DNA of 64,000 bases from Pomphorhynchus laevis (GCA_012934845.2 WNNJ02000905.1:104053-168052); one strand, 5' to 3'; positions 21,290 to 31,400 are shown, counted from the stretch's first letter. Notes: generated from the sequence alone by a model not told the origin. Made by a program: numbers and translations.

Positions 21290-24180
21290 TTTCAAATATT
21301 TCATATGTGGATAAAAAATGTTTAAGAAATATTGTCCATTACTCCTCCCCATTGTGGTCGGCTCTTGAGCGACGTAGCGAGGATTATCAGTCATACATAC
21401 CGATATCGTTGGCTCAGCAGACTCTACCCTTAAGCTTAGAATGCTTGTTATTATATACGAACGCCCGTAGTCTTCTTCCAAAAATTGACGAATTAAAACT
21501 CCGCATTGAGAATTCGCATCCGCTATTAGTTGCTATTACTGAAACATGGCTTTATGATAGAATTACTGATGCTGAGATCTGGATTGAAAATTATACATCT
21601 TATCGAGTTGACAGATCTATCTGCAAGGGTGGTGGAGTGATTATCTATGTGCATAATAGTTTAATGTTTAAATTGCTAGATGTACTAGCGTCCGATGGAA
21701 TCGAGTTATTGTGGGGTAGTGTGTCTCTTCCTACCCTTGGTTCAGTGACTTTAGGCTTAATCTATCGCAATCCCACTTCAGATGTTTGTTGCTTGATCGA
21801 TTACATTCTAGAGTTTGGTTCCAAACCAAGTCTTTTTATAGTTGGTGATTTCAACTTAGCGACAGTAGATTGGAACACCTACACATCTTCTGTGTGTAGT
21901 CCGTCCACATCATTATTTCTTGATATGATTAACTCGCTAAACCTTACCCAACATGTTTCAAAATTTACACGATTTTCCCAAGAAAATCAATCGCTACTTG
22001 ATATTTGTCTAACATCGAATAAATACATTATACACAAAGTTACGCACTCCGATCCTTTGGGTAGGTCAGATCACTGTGTTCTCAATTTCTACTCAGATTT
22101 TACACGTCTTTCAGCTTGTAGATTACAACAGAATTCTTTAAATTATTTTAAAACTAACTTCGAACTTGTGCGTCAGAAGAACGGACTGAGCATTTCATGG
22201 CTCTGTCCGTTTTATGTTGGGGTTGATAAGGCATGCTATCAGTTAGAAGCCACCCTTAAGGAATTACTCATACGATTTTCGCCCCGTAAAACCGTTGCAA
22301 ATCGTATACACCATAAACCTTGGTTTGACAAAGAGTTAAAGAATGCTTTAAAATTAAAAAAAATGAAATTCCAGTTGTTTTCTAATAATAGTATTGATTA
22401 CTGTAGGTATAAAGAGGCCAGAAATCGGTTCACATTTCTTAAACGATTCAAACAATGTCAATTTGAAGAGAAAATTGCTCAAATGTCAATTCATAATCCT
22501 AAATCCGTATTCAATTATGCTAATTTCAACAACAAAAATAAACACATTGGTTCACTTGTTGATACTGATGGTTGCACATTGATTAAATATGATGACATAG
22601 CGAATGCTTTTGCTCAACATTTTTGCGTAGGAGTTCGTAAATCCTCCTCCGTCACCTATGCCTCGTACTGTCCATCGAATATAAACATTCTTCAGATGTT
22701 TTCTGTTAATGATGTAGTGCTAGAGCTCAAGCGGCTTAAATCGTCAGGTTCTATTTATCCTGATCGTTTACCACCGGTATTTCTCAAGAATATCGCTGAT
22801 GTTATCGGTATACCACTATATTGGATTTGTGTCGCCTCCTTGTACTTCGGTTGTGTCCCGATGAATTGGAAACTTTCGTTGATAAGGGCCATTTTGAAGA
22901 AAGGTGATCCATCTTCAGTTGAAAATTATCGTCCGATAACTCTAACGTGTGTATTCTGTCGAGTTTTGGAAAGGATAATATACCGCATTCTAAGCGATTA
23001 TCTAGAATCCAACAAATTATTGTGTAACAATCAACATGGATTTCGAAGGGATCGCTCAACAATCACTAATCTCTTGATTGCCCAGAATAGCTGGGGTTCA
23101 TTAGTTGATAAGGGCTTTGATGTTGATATAGTATTTTTTGATTTTTCAAAAGCGTTTGATATGGTTCCACATGACATCTTGATTCAGAAAATGCGTGCTC
23201 TAAACATTGATCCACTTATTATTCGCTGGATAAAAGAATTTTTATCTAACAGATTCTATCAGGTTGTTGTAAATGGTTCTCTTTCTGATCCTTATCCGGT
23301 CAATGTTGGAGTTCCGCAGGGTTCGGTCCTCGGCCCATTGTTATTCTGTATTTTCATTAATGACCTTCCTTCCATTTTGAACTCACACTCTCTTTTATAT
23401 GCAGACGACCTAAAAATTTGGCAGGCTATCCGGTCAGATTCGGACACGGTGCTAGTTCAATCGGATATCGACAGCATTTCCAACTGGGCTTATATGAATG
23501 GTCTGTCACTGAATATATCAAAGTGTGCTTGTATGCGTTTACAATCACGCAGTCATAGTGTGTATCCAACTTATCATCTTGAGGATCAGAACATTAAAGT
23601 AGTAACTCGTCTTAGCGACCTTGGAATAGTAGTTGCGAATGATTTTTCGACTAGTTGGAATACTGAGTTGGCTTGCTCGAAAGCAAATCGAATGGTTGGA
23701 ATGATTCGTAGAACTTTTAGTGTGTTGAGTCCAGTTTCATTTAGAGCACTCGCCAACGCATTTGTGATCAGTCATCTTACCTATGCTTCACAATGTTCGT
23801 TCCCAAGAACAGTATACGAGAAAAGTAGAATTGAAAATGTGCTGCGCCGGGCAACAAAGCTCGTAAATTCAGTTAAAGCCTTACCTTATAATGAAAGGCT
23901 AAAAAAACTTGGTATGGTTTCTATAAGCGACCTTCGGTTTCGGCGAGATATGTGTTCAACATGGGAAGCTTTACACAAGGGAAATCACGTCTTAAGAGAA
24001 TTGATGACTGTTCGGAAAAGTCGGGATTTGCGTGGACACAATTTTACTTTAGCCCATCGCCGAGTTATACGCTCTAAAACTGTACAATTTGGACACCGAA
24101 TCGTAGGTAAGTGGAACCGATTAAGTGAAGAAATTGTCAACTCAAGATCGGTTTCAGCATTCAAACATGAACTTTTTTGA
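21175..24180 (+). CDS. D1 ORF2: APE endonuclease-reverse transcriptase
   Basis: An uninterrupted frame of about 1,000 codons from just after a stop at 21,172-21,174. Endonuclease: YTNARSLLPKIDEL (Asn), LLVAITETWLYD (Glu), GGGVIIYV, IYRNPTS, IVGDFNLATVDW (Asp/Asn), GRSDHCVLNF (His). RT: LKSSGSIYPDRLPPVFLKNI, ILKKGDPSSVENYRPITLTC, HGFRRDRST, VFFDFSKAFDMVPHD (motif A), GVPQGSVLGPLLFCIFINDL (B), LLYADDLKIWQAI (C, both Asp). The C-terminal part includes RRATKLVNSVKALPY and a conserved SAFKHELF end. All catalytic residues I can identify are present. The first in-frame ATG (21,664) is inside the endonuclease, so initiation must come from ORF1 by frameshifting, or by a non-AUG start such as TTG 21,229. 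Confidence 0.92.
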   Translation, partial: VKLDNSKFSGCAEEDSNTLDASTGRSFNPSSAAHKSLVISNISYVDKKCLRNIVHYSSPLWSALERRSEDYQSYIPISLAQQTLPLSLECLLLYTNARSLLPKIDELKLRIENSHPLLVAITETWLYDRITDAEIWIENYTSYRVDRSICKGGGVIIYVHNSLMFKLLDVLASDGIELLWGSVSLPTLGSVTLGLIYRNPTSDVCCLIDYILEFGSKPSLFIVGDFNLATVDWNTYTSSVCSPSTSLFLDMINSLNLTQHVSKFTRFSQENQSLLDICLTSNKYIIHKVTHSDPLGRSDHCVLNFYSDFTRLSACRLQQNSLNYFKTNFELVRQKNGLSISWLCPFYVGVDKACYQLEATLKELLIRFSPRKTVANRIHHKPWFDKELKNALKLKKMKFQLFSNNSIDYCRYKEARNRFTFLKRFKQCQFEEKIAQMSIHNPKSVFNYANFNNKNKHIGSLVDTDGCTLIKYDDIANAFAQHFCVGVRKSSSVTYASYCPSNINILQMFSVNDVVLELKRLKSSGSIYPDRLPPVFLKNIADVIGIPLYWICVASLYFGCVPMNWKLSLIRAILKKGDPSSVENYRPITLTCVFCRVLERIIYRILSDYLESNKLLCNNQHGFRRDRSTITNLLIAQNSWGSLVDKGFDVDIVFFDFSKAFDMVPHDILIQKMRALNIDPLIIRWIKEFLSNRFYQVVVNGSLSDPYPVNVGVPQGSVLGPLLFCIFINDLPSILNSHSLLYADDLKIWQAIRSDSDTVLVQSDIDSISNWAYMNGLSLNISKCACMRLQSRSHSVYPTYHLEDQNIKVVTRLSDLGIVVANDFSTSWNTELACSKANRMVGMIRRTFSVLSPVSFRALANAFVISHLTYASQCSFPRTVYEKSRIENVLRRATKLVNSVKALPYNERLKKLGMVSISDLRFRRDMCSTWEALHKGNHVLRELMTVRKSRDLRGHNFTLAHRRVIRSKTVQFGHRIVGKWNRLSEEIVNSRSVSAFKHELF
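21193..21199 (+). promoter_or_regulatory. Candidate -1 frameshift site, D1 ORF1/ORF2
   Basis: The heptamer A AAT TTT lies in the ORF1 frame (codons AAT, TTT = Asn-Phe of IRNFQVV) and fits the X XXY YYZ slippery rule. ORF2 is in the -1 frame and open from 21,175, so a slip here would fuse ORF1 to ORF2 without meeting a stop. The ORF1 stop follows 90 bp later. A1 has the same heptamer, frame and arrangement. No stimulatory structure was evaluated. Confidence 0.45.
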
Positions 24181-24242
24181 CTTTTGTTTGTGAGTCTTTT
24201 TTTTCTTTACTTTTTCTTTTTCTTTTTTAACAGTGCAACTGT

Positions 24243-24253
24243 GAGCTTTGCTC
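24243..24253 (+). ncRNA. 3' stem-loop of LINE D1
   Basis: GAGC (24,243-24,246), loop TTT, GCTC (24,250-24,253), followed by GTCTGTTTGTCGAAATAATA and the tail. D2 keeps the stem with loop TAT (39,978-39,988). It corresponds in position to the longer stems of families A, B and C. Confidence 0.5.
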
Positions 24254-24315
24254 GTCTGTTTGTCGAAATAATAATAATAATAACGTGCAGTGTAGTAGTG
24301 GCATGATAAACTATT

Positions 24316-26405
24316 CATGATTTTAGATGTTTGAATAAAGCCATTTATCTAAAGCTTTATCAGTTCAATTTATTCAAACATCGTATTCAACCTGTGATGG
24401 ACAAATTACTAAATTCGTCGATATTGAATTTGTCCCCTGACCATGTTAACTGCGCAACTGAATGGAATCACTGGTTTACACGTTTTGACACATTCTTGAG
24501 TCCGTCAGCGATCTTACAGACGCCCTAAAACTAGACATCTTAGTCAATCACGTGGAATCATGCGTATTCGAATTCTTCGACGGTTGCACATCCCATGAGC
24601 ATGCTATTCGTTTGCTCAGAGACACCCTCAACAAGGAAACAAGGGACGTGTTTCTTCGTAATAAGTTACGTAACTTATGTCAGAAAGCTAACCAAGCCAT
24701 CGATCAGTACAATCGCACTATCGAATCGCTCGCTAAACATATCACGCTCAAAGCCACCACCGCCGATGAACACCACGACCTGTTTCTCCGTGATACGTTA
24801 GTCGCTGGAATACGTGATACGTTTGTCGAGGATATTATTCGTCAACGTTTGCTCGAATGCCAATCATTTGAAAATAACGATGCTTGCAATTTTACAAGAG
24901 TAATTGAATCAGCTCCTTGACAGACATTATCTTTCGGATTATCAACGTGTACGCCACGTGACTCACTCGATCGGCGAATATCAATCAACAATGTAGATCT
25001 GCAAATTACGCCAGATAAAAATGATCAACTCGGCGAAGACTTTCGGCCATTCGAAACCTTTCTGAGTGTCATTTCTGCCACAAACCGAAACATTCTTGAT
25101 TGATATGTCCAGCTCGTAGCGTATCCTTCCGGGAGTGTAACAAAAAGGGGAATTTCGCGAACGTTTGCTGATCGAAAGAGATTGCATTATCTGTTGTCAT
25201 AGCCTCGATCGGTCATTCCGATTCTTCTTGTGCTAATATCTCTGCAAAGCCAACACATTCCAAAGCCATAATCAACGAACTGTATGCAGGGATCTGATCG
25301 ATAGCGGAAGTGCCATAAACCTTATTCGAAGTGAGGTGGTATGAACATGTGGACTCATCGAACAGAATTCTGACTTGAAAATTCGAATGGCAACTTCAGA
25401 TCACACACGCTCTCTTCACAGCATGGTTACGTGTACAATCAGTTTTCAAGTCGACTATATCGAAATGTCAATTTATTCGTTTTGGAGACACTAAGGACCA
25501 ATGTGATTCTCGGTACACCCTTCTTGAATCGTCACGTTGAAGTTACTATCAATTTCGGGGAAAGTGGTAGAAAAATCGAGGTCCCTTCGATATGTAGAGT
25601 CCTGAATATTGAATATCATGCTTTATTCGCTAATCTGACATGTGAAATACATCCGATAGCTATCCCAACGCGGCGAAGGAATCCAGAAGATACTGCGCTG
25701 ATAAATGCGGAAGTCGATTTGCTACTGAAGAAGAATGTCATTGAGAGAAATTATTCACCTTGGAGGGCACAAGTGGTACTAATTCGATCATGAGGATAAA
25801 CACGAGTGATAATTGACTATAGCCAGACCATTAATCGATTCACATTTATTGAAGCGTTTCCACTCTCTCGAATCGACGACATTATCAATAATCTCTCATT
25901 CTTCAGCATATTTAATCGATTGAAACGAAATCTCGATTTGCGACGAAGACAAGAAATATATTACATTGGAAGCGTCAGGCCAACTCTACCAATTTCGGTG
26001 CATGCCTTTCAGGTTGACGAACGCAGTGACTGTTTTCCAACGTATCATGACACAAATTATCACCAACAATTGATTGACTGGTACATTTTGCTATCTAGAT
26101 GATGTGGTCATAGCCGGCAAAACGAACGAAGAGCATATCTCAATCTTCAGCGTTTCAGAGAAGTCGCAACGTTATAACCTAGAGTTGAATACCGAAAAGT
26201 GTGTGTACAGAACGAAAAGTATCCCTCTCTTAGACGTCTCGAAGCTGGGCGAAATGGGCGTCATCATTTATCCGGGCGCAATTTTAGATTGTCAAGTATC
26301 AAAGAGCGGTTTCATACATATTTTCCAAAACAGGGACGTAGCAAAATAAAGAATGACAAGATGAAACGATGGCGTCTGGAATTCTTGCAATGTTGTTTTG
26401 AGATT
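24316..26405 (+). mobile_element. Broken Ty3/gypsy-type LTR-retrotransposon fossil
   Basis: Plus-strand remains of an LTR retrotransposon internal region, in the expected order: a gag-like part at about 24,331-24,920, a protease-like remnant at about 25,431-25,560 (ILGTPFLNRHVE), and a gypsy-type RT at about 25,560-26,349 with recognisable blocks such as FAFPLSRIDD-like and CYLDDVVIAGK. No long terminal repeats, integrase or envelope were found. It is broken in several places and truncated at both ends, lying between the tail of D1 and the tail of A1. It looks old; family assignment to Ty3/gypsy is by RT type. Confidence 0.7.
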
Positions 26406-26455
26406 TTGTACAGATTAATAATAATAATAATACAAATTTATTTAATGTGGCAAAT

Positions 26456-26472
26456 GCGTACAAGCTGTACGC
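26456..26472 (-). ncRNA. 3'-terminal stem-loop of LINE A1
   Basis: GCGTAC (26,456-26,461) and GTACGC (26,467-26,472) enclose AAGCT. On the element strand it is followed by ATTTGCCACATTAAATAAAT and then an (ATT)n tail. It lies about 30 bp past the end of ORF2. Confidence 0.65.
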
Positions 26473-26501
26473 TTACAAGTCCACAAACAAAAATGAGAAA
26501 G

Positions 26502-28112
26502 TCAAGCAGTTAAATTGTTCAGATGGGATCGGATTTGTCGTTTGAAGCACTGCAGGGAAGTTGATTGTCGTATATGAATGGGCAGATGATTCCACGATAG
26601 AGGAGCAGCCACCAGGAAGGAGCGGAGTCCAAAGGAGGTAGAGTAGTTTGGGACATGTAAAAGAAGGGAATTACAGGAACGCAAGGAACAGTAAACAGGA
26701 CGGGAATTATCAAGAAAAGGAAGGTTGAGAAATGAAGGGGTATGAAAAGTTACAAGGCGGAAAGCAACGATAAGAAGACGAATTTGAACACGACAATAAA
26801 TTGTAGGCAAATCGAGAGAAGCAAGATGGTAGGATGTGTGATCAAAACGACGAAGACGGAGGAGAATTCGGACAGCTGCGTTGACGATGCGTTGTAGGGG
26901 AAGAAGAGTGGATTTAGGTGAGTTGGAAAATAGACTAAGACAATAATCGAGTCTAGAAAAAAGGAGAGATGATATGAGAGTCATACAAGAAGGGAAATCG
27001 ATCAATCTACTAACTTGACGGAGGTTGCGGAGTATCAAGGTAGATGAGCGTACTTTATCTCTAACGAAAGGTTTAAGTGAAAGTCGGTTGTCCAAATAGA
27101 AGCCTAGGAAAACGAGATTATCAACGATAGGAAGAATTGTAGAATTTAATGATACGGAGGGAGGTTCGAAGCCGAGGCGTCGAGGTAGGATCCACATAAT
27201 TTTGGATTTATCAGGATTCAGAGAAAGGCGAAGGGAAGAAAGATGATTGGAAATTGAGACAAGACAGTCGGAAGCAGAAACACTAAGATCGCGAATACGA
27301 TAAACAGGTGCATGAGCATAGATGAGAATGTCATCAGCATATTGCATAACATGGAAGTTAAATTTATGAGAAATCGAAGACAAATCACCAAGAAGAAGAG
27401 AGAAAAGTATAGGGCCTAATACGGAGCCTTGCGGAACACCGGACGGAATGGACGAAGGATGGGAGAGAGAAGAGTTAGAATATACGCGAAATGTACGGTT
27501 TGATAGATATGAAGAAAACCATGATACAGTGGGTAAAGAGAAGCCATAATCATGACGAAGGCGATGGAGAAGAATCGAGTGATCGACGATGTCAAAAGCA
27601 GACGATAGATCAAGAGAAACTATGACACTACATAATTTATGATCGCGCGATATGAGTAAGTCGTTATAAACTTTAAGACATGCAATTTCGGTAGAGTAAT
27701 TAGAGCGAAAAGCGGCTTGGAAGGGAGGAAATAAGTTAGAGGAATAGAGATATGTATTAACTTGCTTAAGAACGAGACGCTCAAGGAGTTTAGAGAGGGT
27801 TGGGAGAAGTGAGATTGGACGGTACGAAGATGGTAGTGAAGAGTCGAGAGATTGCTTTTTGATGATAGGACGAACAGTGGCGCATTTCCAGATGGAAGGA
27901 AATGTACAGCTACGGATGGACGAGTTGAACAATGTGGTTAGGAAGGGTAAGATAAAAGTGCAGATATTTTTAAGTAAGTGAGTGGGAATTGGGTCAGAAG
28001 GAGAGGTTTTATTAGGTAATGACAGCAGAACCGAAGAAACTTCATCAGACGAAACGGGAAGAAGGTGGAATAGTTCTGGGAGGGAAGTATTTAAAGATAA
28101 GAGTGGGTACAA
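26502..28112 (-). pseudogene. A1 ORF2 reverse transcriptase part
   Basis: 536 open codons, one frame away from the endonuclease frame (a single -1 step at about 28,091-28,112). Blocks in order: LPELFHLLPVSSDEVSSVLL, LPNKTSPSDPIPTHLLK, SSYRPISLLPTLSKLLERLV, FQAAFRSNYSTEIACLKVYN, VSLDLSSAFDIVDHSILLHR (A), IPSGVPQGSVLGPILFSLLL (B), VMQYADDILIYAHAP (C, both Asp), NPDKSKIMWILPRRLGFEPP, then thumb LLFSRLDYCLSLFSNSPKST and the end SLQCFKRQIRSHLNNLTA. Catalytic residues are all present; the break with the endonuclease makes the copy defective unless read otherwise. Confidence 0.88.
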
Positions 28113-29410
28113 GGGGCTATGGGTAGTAGGGAAAGTAAATTAGATAGCTTAGTTTGTAGATAAGAAGAAAATTCATCAGGATTTATATTACAAGGGGTAG
28201 ATGATCGTGAAAGAATTGAGTTTAAGATTTTCCAATGAGATTTCGAGTTGGAAGATGACTCGAGTTGATTTCGCCAAAAGAGAGTACGTTTAGTACGTAT
28301 AAGAATGAGATGTGAACGGCGTTGAGAAAAGTAGGAATCACGAAGATTTGGAGGGAGTGAGTTGGGTGAACGTTTAAGAAAGCGTTTATACATACGAAAA
28401 GAGTGACGGAGTCGACGCTTAGAAAGACTACAGTCAGAATCGAACCAGCGAGCATGGCGCAAGCGCTGGGAACGTCGAAGTCGACTAGGTAGAAGGTTAT
28501 TGAGGATCGACGTAAGTTCAGAATCAAACAGAATGCAGAGATCATCGGGAGAGAGATAGTTAAGAGGAAGTGAAAAGAGTGAAGAATTGAGTAAGGCTGT
28601 GCAGAGAATAGGGATATCGAGAAGCTTCCAGGGTCGACTTGGTGTAGATAATGGTAAAGGCGGAGAAGGAGGATGGGGACGAGTAAGAGTAAGAGTGACA
28701 AGGAAATGATCGGACAAACCAGGATCAGTAATTGACAAGGAGATATAGTCATTGAAGCAGTTAGGAACAGCAATGATGTCGAGAGCACCGCCGAGAATAT
28801 GAGTTGGGCTTGTTGAAAGTAATTTATAGTTAAAATCAGAAAAAAGATTAGTTAAAGTGATAGAGTCAGAGTCAGACGGGCGATCAAGACGAATGTTAAA
28901 GTCACCGAGAACAAAAGAAGGAGTATAAGACAATGAACAGTGAGACATTAGATCTGCAAGGTCGTTAAAGAAGATACGTGATGGGGCAACTGAACCTGGA
29001 CGGTATACAATCACAAGTTCCAGAGGGAAAGGCGTTGATAATCTGCATATGAGTAATTCGAACGAGGTGTAACGGATGTTAACGTTGATTTTACGTAAAG
29101 ACATTGGGTGACGAGCAATGGCAACAATACCGCCATGGTTAGACGCAGTAGATGTATGAGATGTAATTTGACGAGCTGATTCAACTAGAGAACAACCAGA
29201 GCGACATAGACGACGAATAGCAAGATCGTTGGAGTCAGTGTGCCAGGATTCGGTAATGCAGAGAATATCGATAGATAATTGATCGAAGATATCGAGAAGC
29301 ATATCAGCTTTATGAAGAATGGAGCGAGTATTGAATAGACTAAGACGAAAAGTATGCTTAGGAGCGAGATCGACTAGCGAAGAAGACAAGGGGGAGAGAT
29401 GGGACGCCAT
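28091..29410 (-). pseudogene. A1 ORF2 endonuclease part
   Basis: 439 open codons starting at ATG 29,410. HTFRLSLFNTRSILHKADML (Asn), ILCITESWHTDSNDLAIRRL (Glu), NHGGIVAIARH, LVIVYRPGSVAPSRIFFNDL, FVLGDFNIRLDRPSDSDSIT (Asp/Asn), GALDIIAVPN, ITDPGLSDHFLVTLTLTRPH (SDH). A complete APE endonuclease. Then comes a linker with an Arg-rich segment (RRSQRLRHARWFDSDCSLSK) and WKILNSILSRSSTPCNINPD before the frame break. The start overlaps the ORF1 end by 37 bp in the -1 frame. Confidence 0.88.
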
Positions 29411-30700
29411 CGAATTTTTGGCCTTGTGTGAAGAACGTGAAAATTTCCGTTGATTTTACGTATAGATAAGGATGACTCGCCGTTTGTTTCACGTCGATGT
29501 TTTTCAATGCGAGCTAAATTGAGCTGGGCAATATCAGAAGGGGAGCGGTCAGGAAAGATACGGCAAGTAGATGAAGTGGTAAGAAGTTTAAAACGTTGGG
29601 AGAGTACCGAAGAGGCATGTGAACTATGTCGGAAAACGATTTTTAAGAGTGGAGGACTGAGATGATTTGATTTAGTGGATTTGTTTAAACGAATAAAGGA
29701 TACAGGAGCGATATTATTGAAGAGTGATGGGTTATCATCAGGAAGAATGGTTGCTAGGATAGACCTGAAAGCAGATACATCATCATCGAGGCGAGATTGT
29801 GGAGAAGCAGATTCGGAAAGCTTTAAGTTTGATATGATTATACAGCGATCGCGCGAAGGAAAACGATTTCGTGGAAGTGGTGGACGGACAGAGCTGGTTG
29901 GAGTCGAGGTAGATGAGCAGATAGAAGTGGAAATGACAGGGGTGCTTGATAAAGAATTAATATTGGTTGGAGCAAGTGTGACAGGAGCGGGGTGTTGAAT
30001 CGGTTGATCAGAGATGTGACTGGATATCATTTTAAATGAAGGATGTAACTTATTGGGAAGTGTTACGTGGGAGGTAGAGTAAGGAGAATTAAAATAGGTT
30101 GGGGCATGAGTGACAGGAATGGAGTGTTGAATTAGTTGATCGGAAATGTTACTGGAAATGATTTTGATGGAAGGGTGTAAATTATTGAGAGGTGATACAG
30201 GGGGGGGTCGAGTAAGGAGTTCGTGAGGAGAATAAAGAAGTTTGAGATTTATTTAGATTGGGGGAGGAATAGGAAAGAGGAGGTACGAGATGAAAAGCTT
30301 TGCCGTTAGCATTGTTAGAATGAGAAAGATTAATGGAAGTTTGGTACGTAGTTGAACGAGGAGTGTGTGAGAGAGTAGGTTCAATAATGGGATTATATGA
30401 TGCGAAGTCAGGTGTTGATGCGAGGGAAACATCTAAAACAGCATTGGTCTGAGTGGTAGTGTGTGATACAGGAGTAGATGAGCAGGATAACTGTAGTAGT
30501 CGTACTGATGTACAAAAACCGCAAGTGAAATGTTTAAGTTTATACACTGAGTGGTCGGATATTTTAACACGAACAAGTGTCCATACATCGCAATCTTTGG
30601 AATCGCATCCAACTTCAAAGCTGGTATAACCATCATTGCATTTAGATGTGGAAGATTGTTGATCAGGAACAGGGATCTGAGATCGCGCTTTTTTAGGCAT
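29374..30700 (-). pseudogene. A1 ORF1: Cys finger, Ser/Thr-rich repeats, RRM-like region
   Basis: It starts at ATG 30,700 (MPKKARSQIPVPDQQSS). The finger reads VGCDSKDCDVWTLVRVK, then HFTCGFCTSVRLLQL. A long Ser/Thr/Pro/Asn-rich region follows. The frame is lost near a G8 run at about 30,186 and resumes at 30,030 in the next frame. Two 132-bp-type repeats (starts 29,994 and 30,125, spaced 131) encode ISSHISDQPIQHPAPV-like text. The C-terminal part has RDRCIIISNLKLSESASPQS, APVSFIRLNKSTKS and SLSIRKINGNFHVLHTRPKI, matching the D1 block LTIRNFQVVRRKTQIHW. It ends at the TAG at 29,374-29,376 within ORF2. Confidence 0.78.
29440..29446 (-). promoter_or_regulatory. Candidate -1 frameshift site, A1 ORF1/ORF2
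   Basis: On the minus strand A AAT TTT lies in the ORF1 frame (Asn-Phe of NGNFHVL). From there the -1 frame reads TCA CGT TCT TCA CAC AAG without a stop into the ORF2 ATG at 29,410. The site matches D1 in sequence, frame and direction. Unlike D1, ORF2 here also has an AUG, so reinitiation is an alternative. Confidence 0.4.
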
Positions 30701-30730
30701 GACTTTTTATCGATAGATTGAGCTCAATCC

Positions 30731-30845
30731 GCGAGCGTAGCGAGCGGAACTGACAGGAATAATCTGGAACTGACAGGAATAATCTGGAACTGACAGGAAT
30801 AATCTGGAACTGACAGGAATAATCTGGAACTGACAGGAATAATCT
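30731..30845 (-). repeat. A1 5' array: five identical 20-bp units plus GC-rich 15-mer
   Basis: On the plus strand, GGAACTGACAGGAATAATCT is repeated five times exactly (30,746-30,845), preceded without a gap by GCGAGCGTAGCGAGC (30,731-30,745). The ORF1 ATG is 31 bp further into the element. B1 has the same arrangement with a different unit and a 15-mer differing at one base. The five units look identical, indicating recent amplification or homogenisation. Confidence 0.8.
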
Positions 30846-31400
30846 GGAATGTATGTTATTTTATCTCAAACTTTTTTTTAAGCTGGACAAGTAAATATTG
30901 ATCCGATACACCTTATCGATGTACAATCAATGTCGTGAACGACGATACTCAGCTCAAAGACTTACATGACAGCTAAAGTCACCCCGGAATCGCTCGGTTG
31001 TTGCACTTTGTCAATACGAAGAATCTGCCATTTTAACTTGACTACATGAGAAATGTAAGTCGAATTTGCAGAAGCTGAGTCGTGTTAAAGACAATATATT
31101 ACAATTATGGTGTGTGATCAAATCCAATCGCCCATTTAAACAACTCTTAATTGATTTAAGGGACCTTTGCCGATCAACAACCAGAATAAATTACTACTCT
31201 TTGTAACGGAAAACTTCAGTCAATTTCATTTTGCTTCATCATGCAGAGACACTTTATCAAGTACTGTCGTTAAGTGTTTGAATCAAATATTCTCGATTTT
31301 TGAAAAGCCTGATACATTCATAGCGATCGAGGCACATAGTTTACGTTACTACCATTCTGGAAATTTCTACTGAGCAAAATAAGCACCCTATTTCATTCAA
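30846..31400. other. Intergenic, no recognised gene
   Basis: No coding signal or known repeat family seen between the A1 5' end and the PLE-type repeat that begins near 31,420. Confidence 0.4.

Larger units (their letters stand above)
19920..24283 (+). mobile_element. LINE copy D1, CR1-like, best preserved element
   Basis: A 4.4-kb element with a 5' tandem array (19,922-20,019), ORF1 (20,074-21,289, one frame break), ORF2 (21,175-24,180, uninterrupted), 3' UTR with hairpin (24,243-24,253) and an (ATA)n tail (24,267-24,283). RT motifs FFDFSKAFD, GVPQGSVLGPLLF and YADDLKIW place it in the CR1 group of the Jockey superfamily. It is young relative to its neighbours. The 3' tail abuts a gypsy fossil. 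D2 at 38.1-40.0 kb is a 5'-truncated relative. Confidence 0.9.
26413..30845 (-). mobile_element. LINE copy A1, CR1/L2-like, nearly intact
   Basis: A full-length family A element on the minus strand: 5' array of five 20-bp units (30,845-30,746), GC-rich 15-mer (30,745-30,731), ORF1 (30,700-29,374), ORF2 (29,410-26,502), 3' hairpin (26,472-26,456) and an ATT-type tail (to about 26,413). Only a few frame breaks are apparent: one in ORF1 near a run of eight G at about 30,186, and one in ORF2 at about 28,100. RT type SLDLSSAFDIVDHSILLHRL and MQYADDILIYAHAP match L2/Crack-like members of the Jockey superfamily. Its tail abuts the gypsy fossil, which it may have inserted into. Confidence 0.9.

Noticed and set aside
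30746-30845. Five regular 20-bp repeats, superficially like a CRISPR array
   Set aside because: The units are contiguous with no spacers, and the setting is a eukaryotic LINE 5' end.
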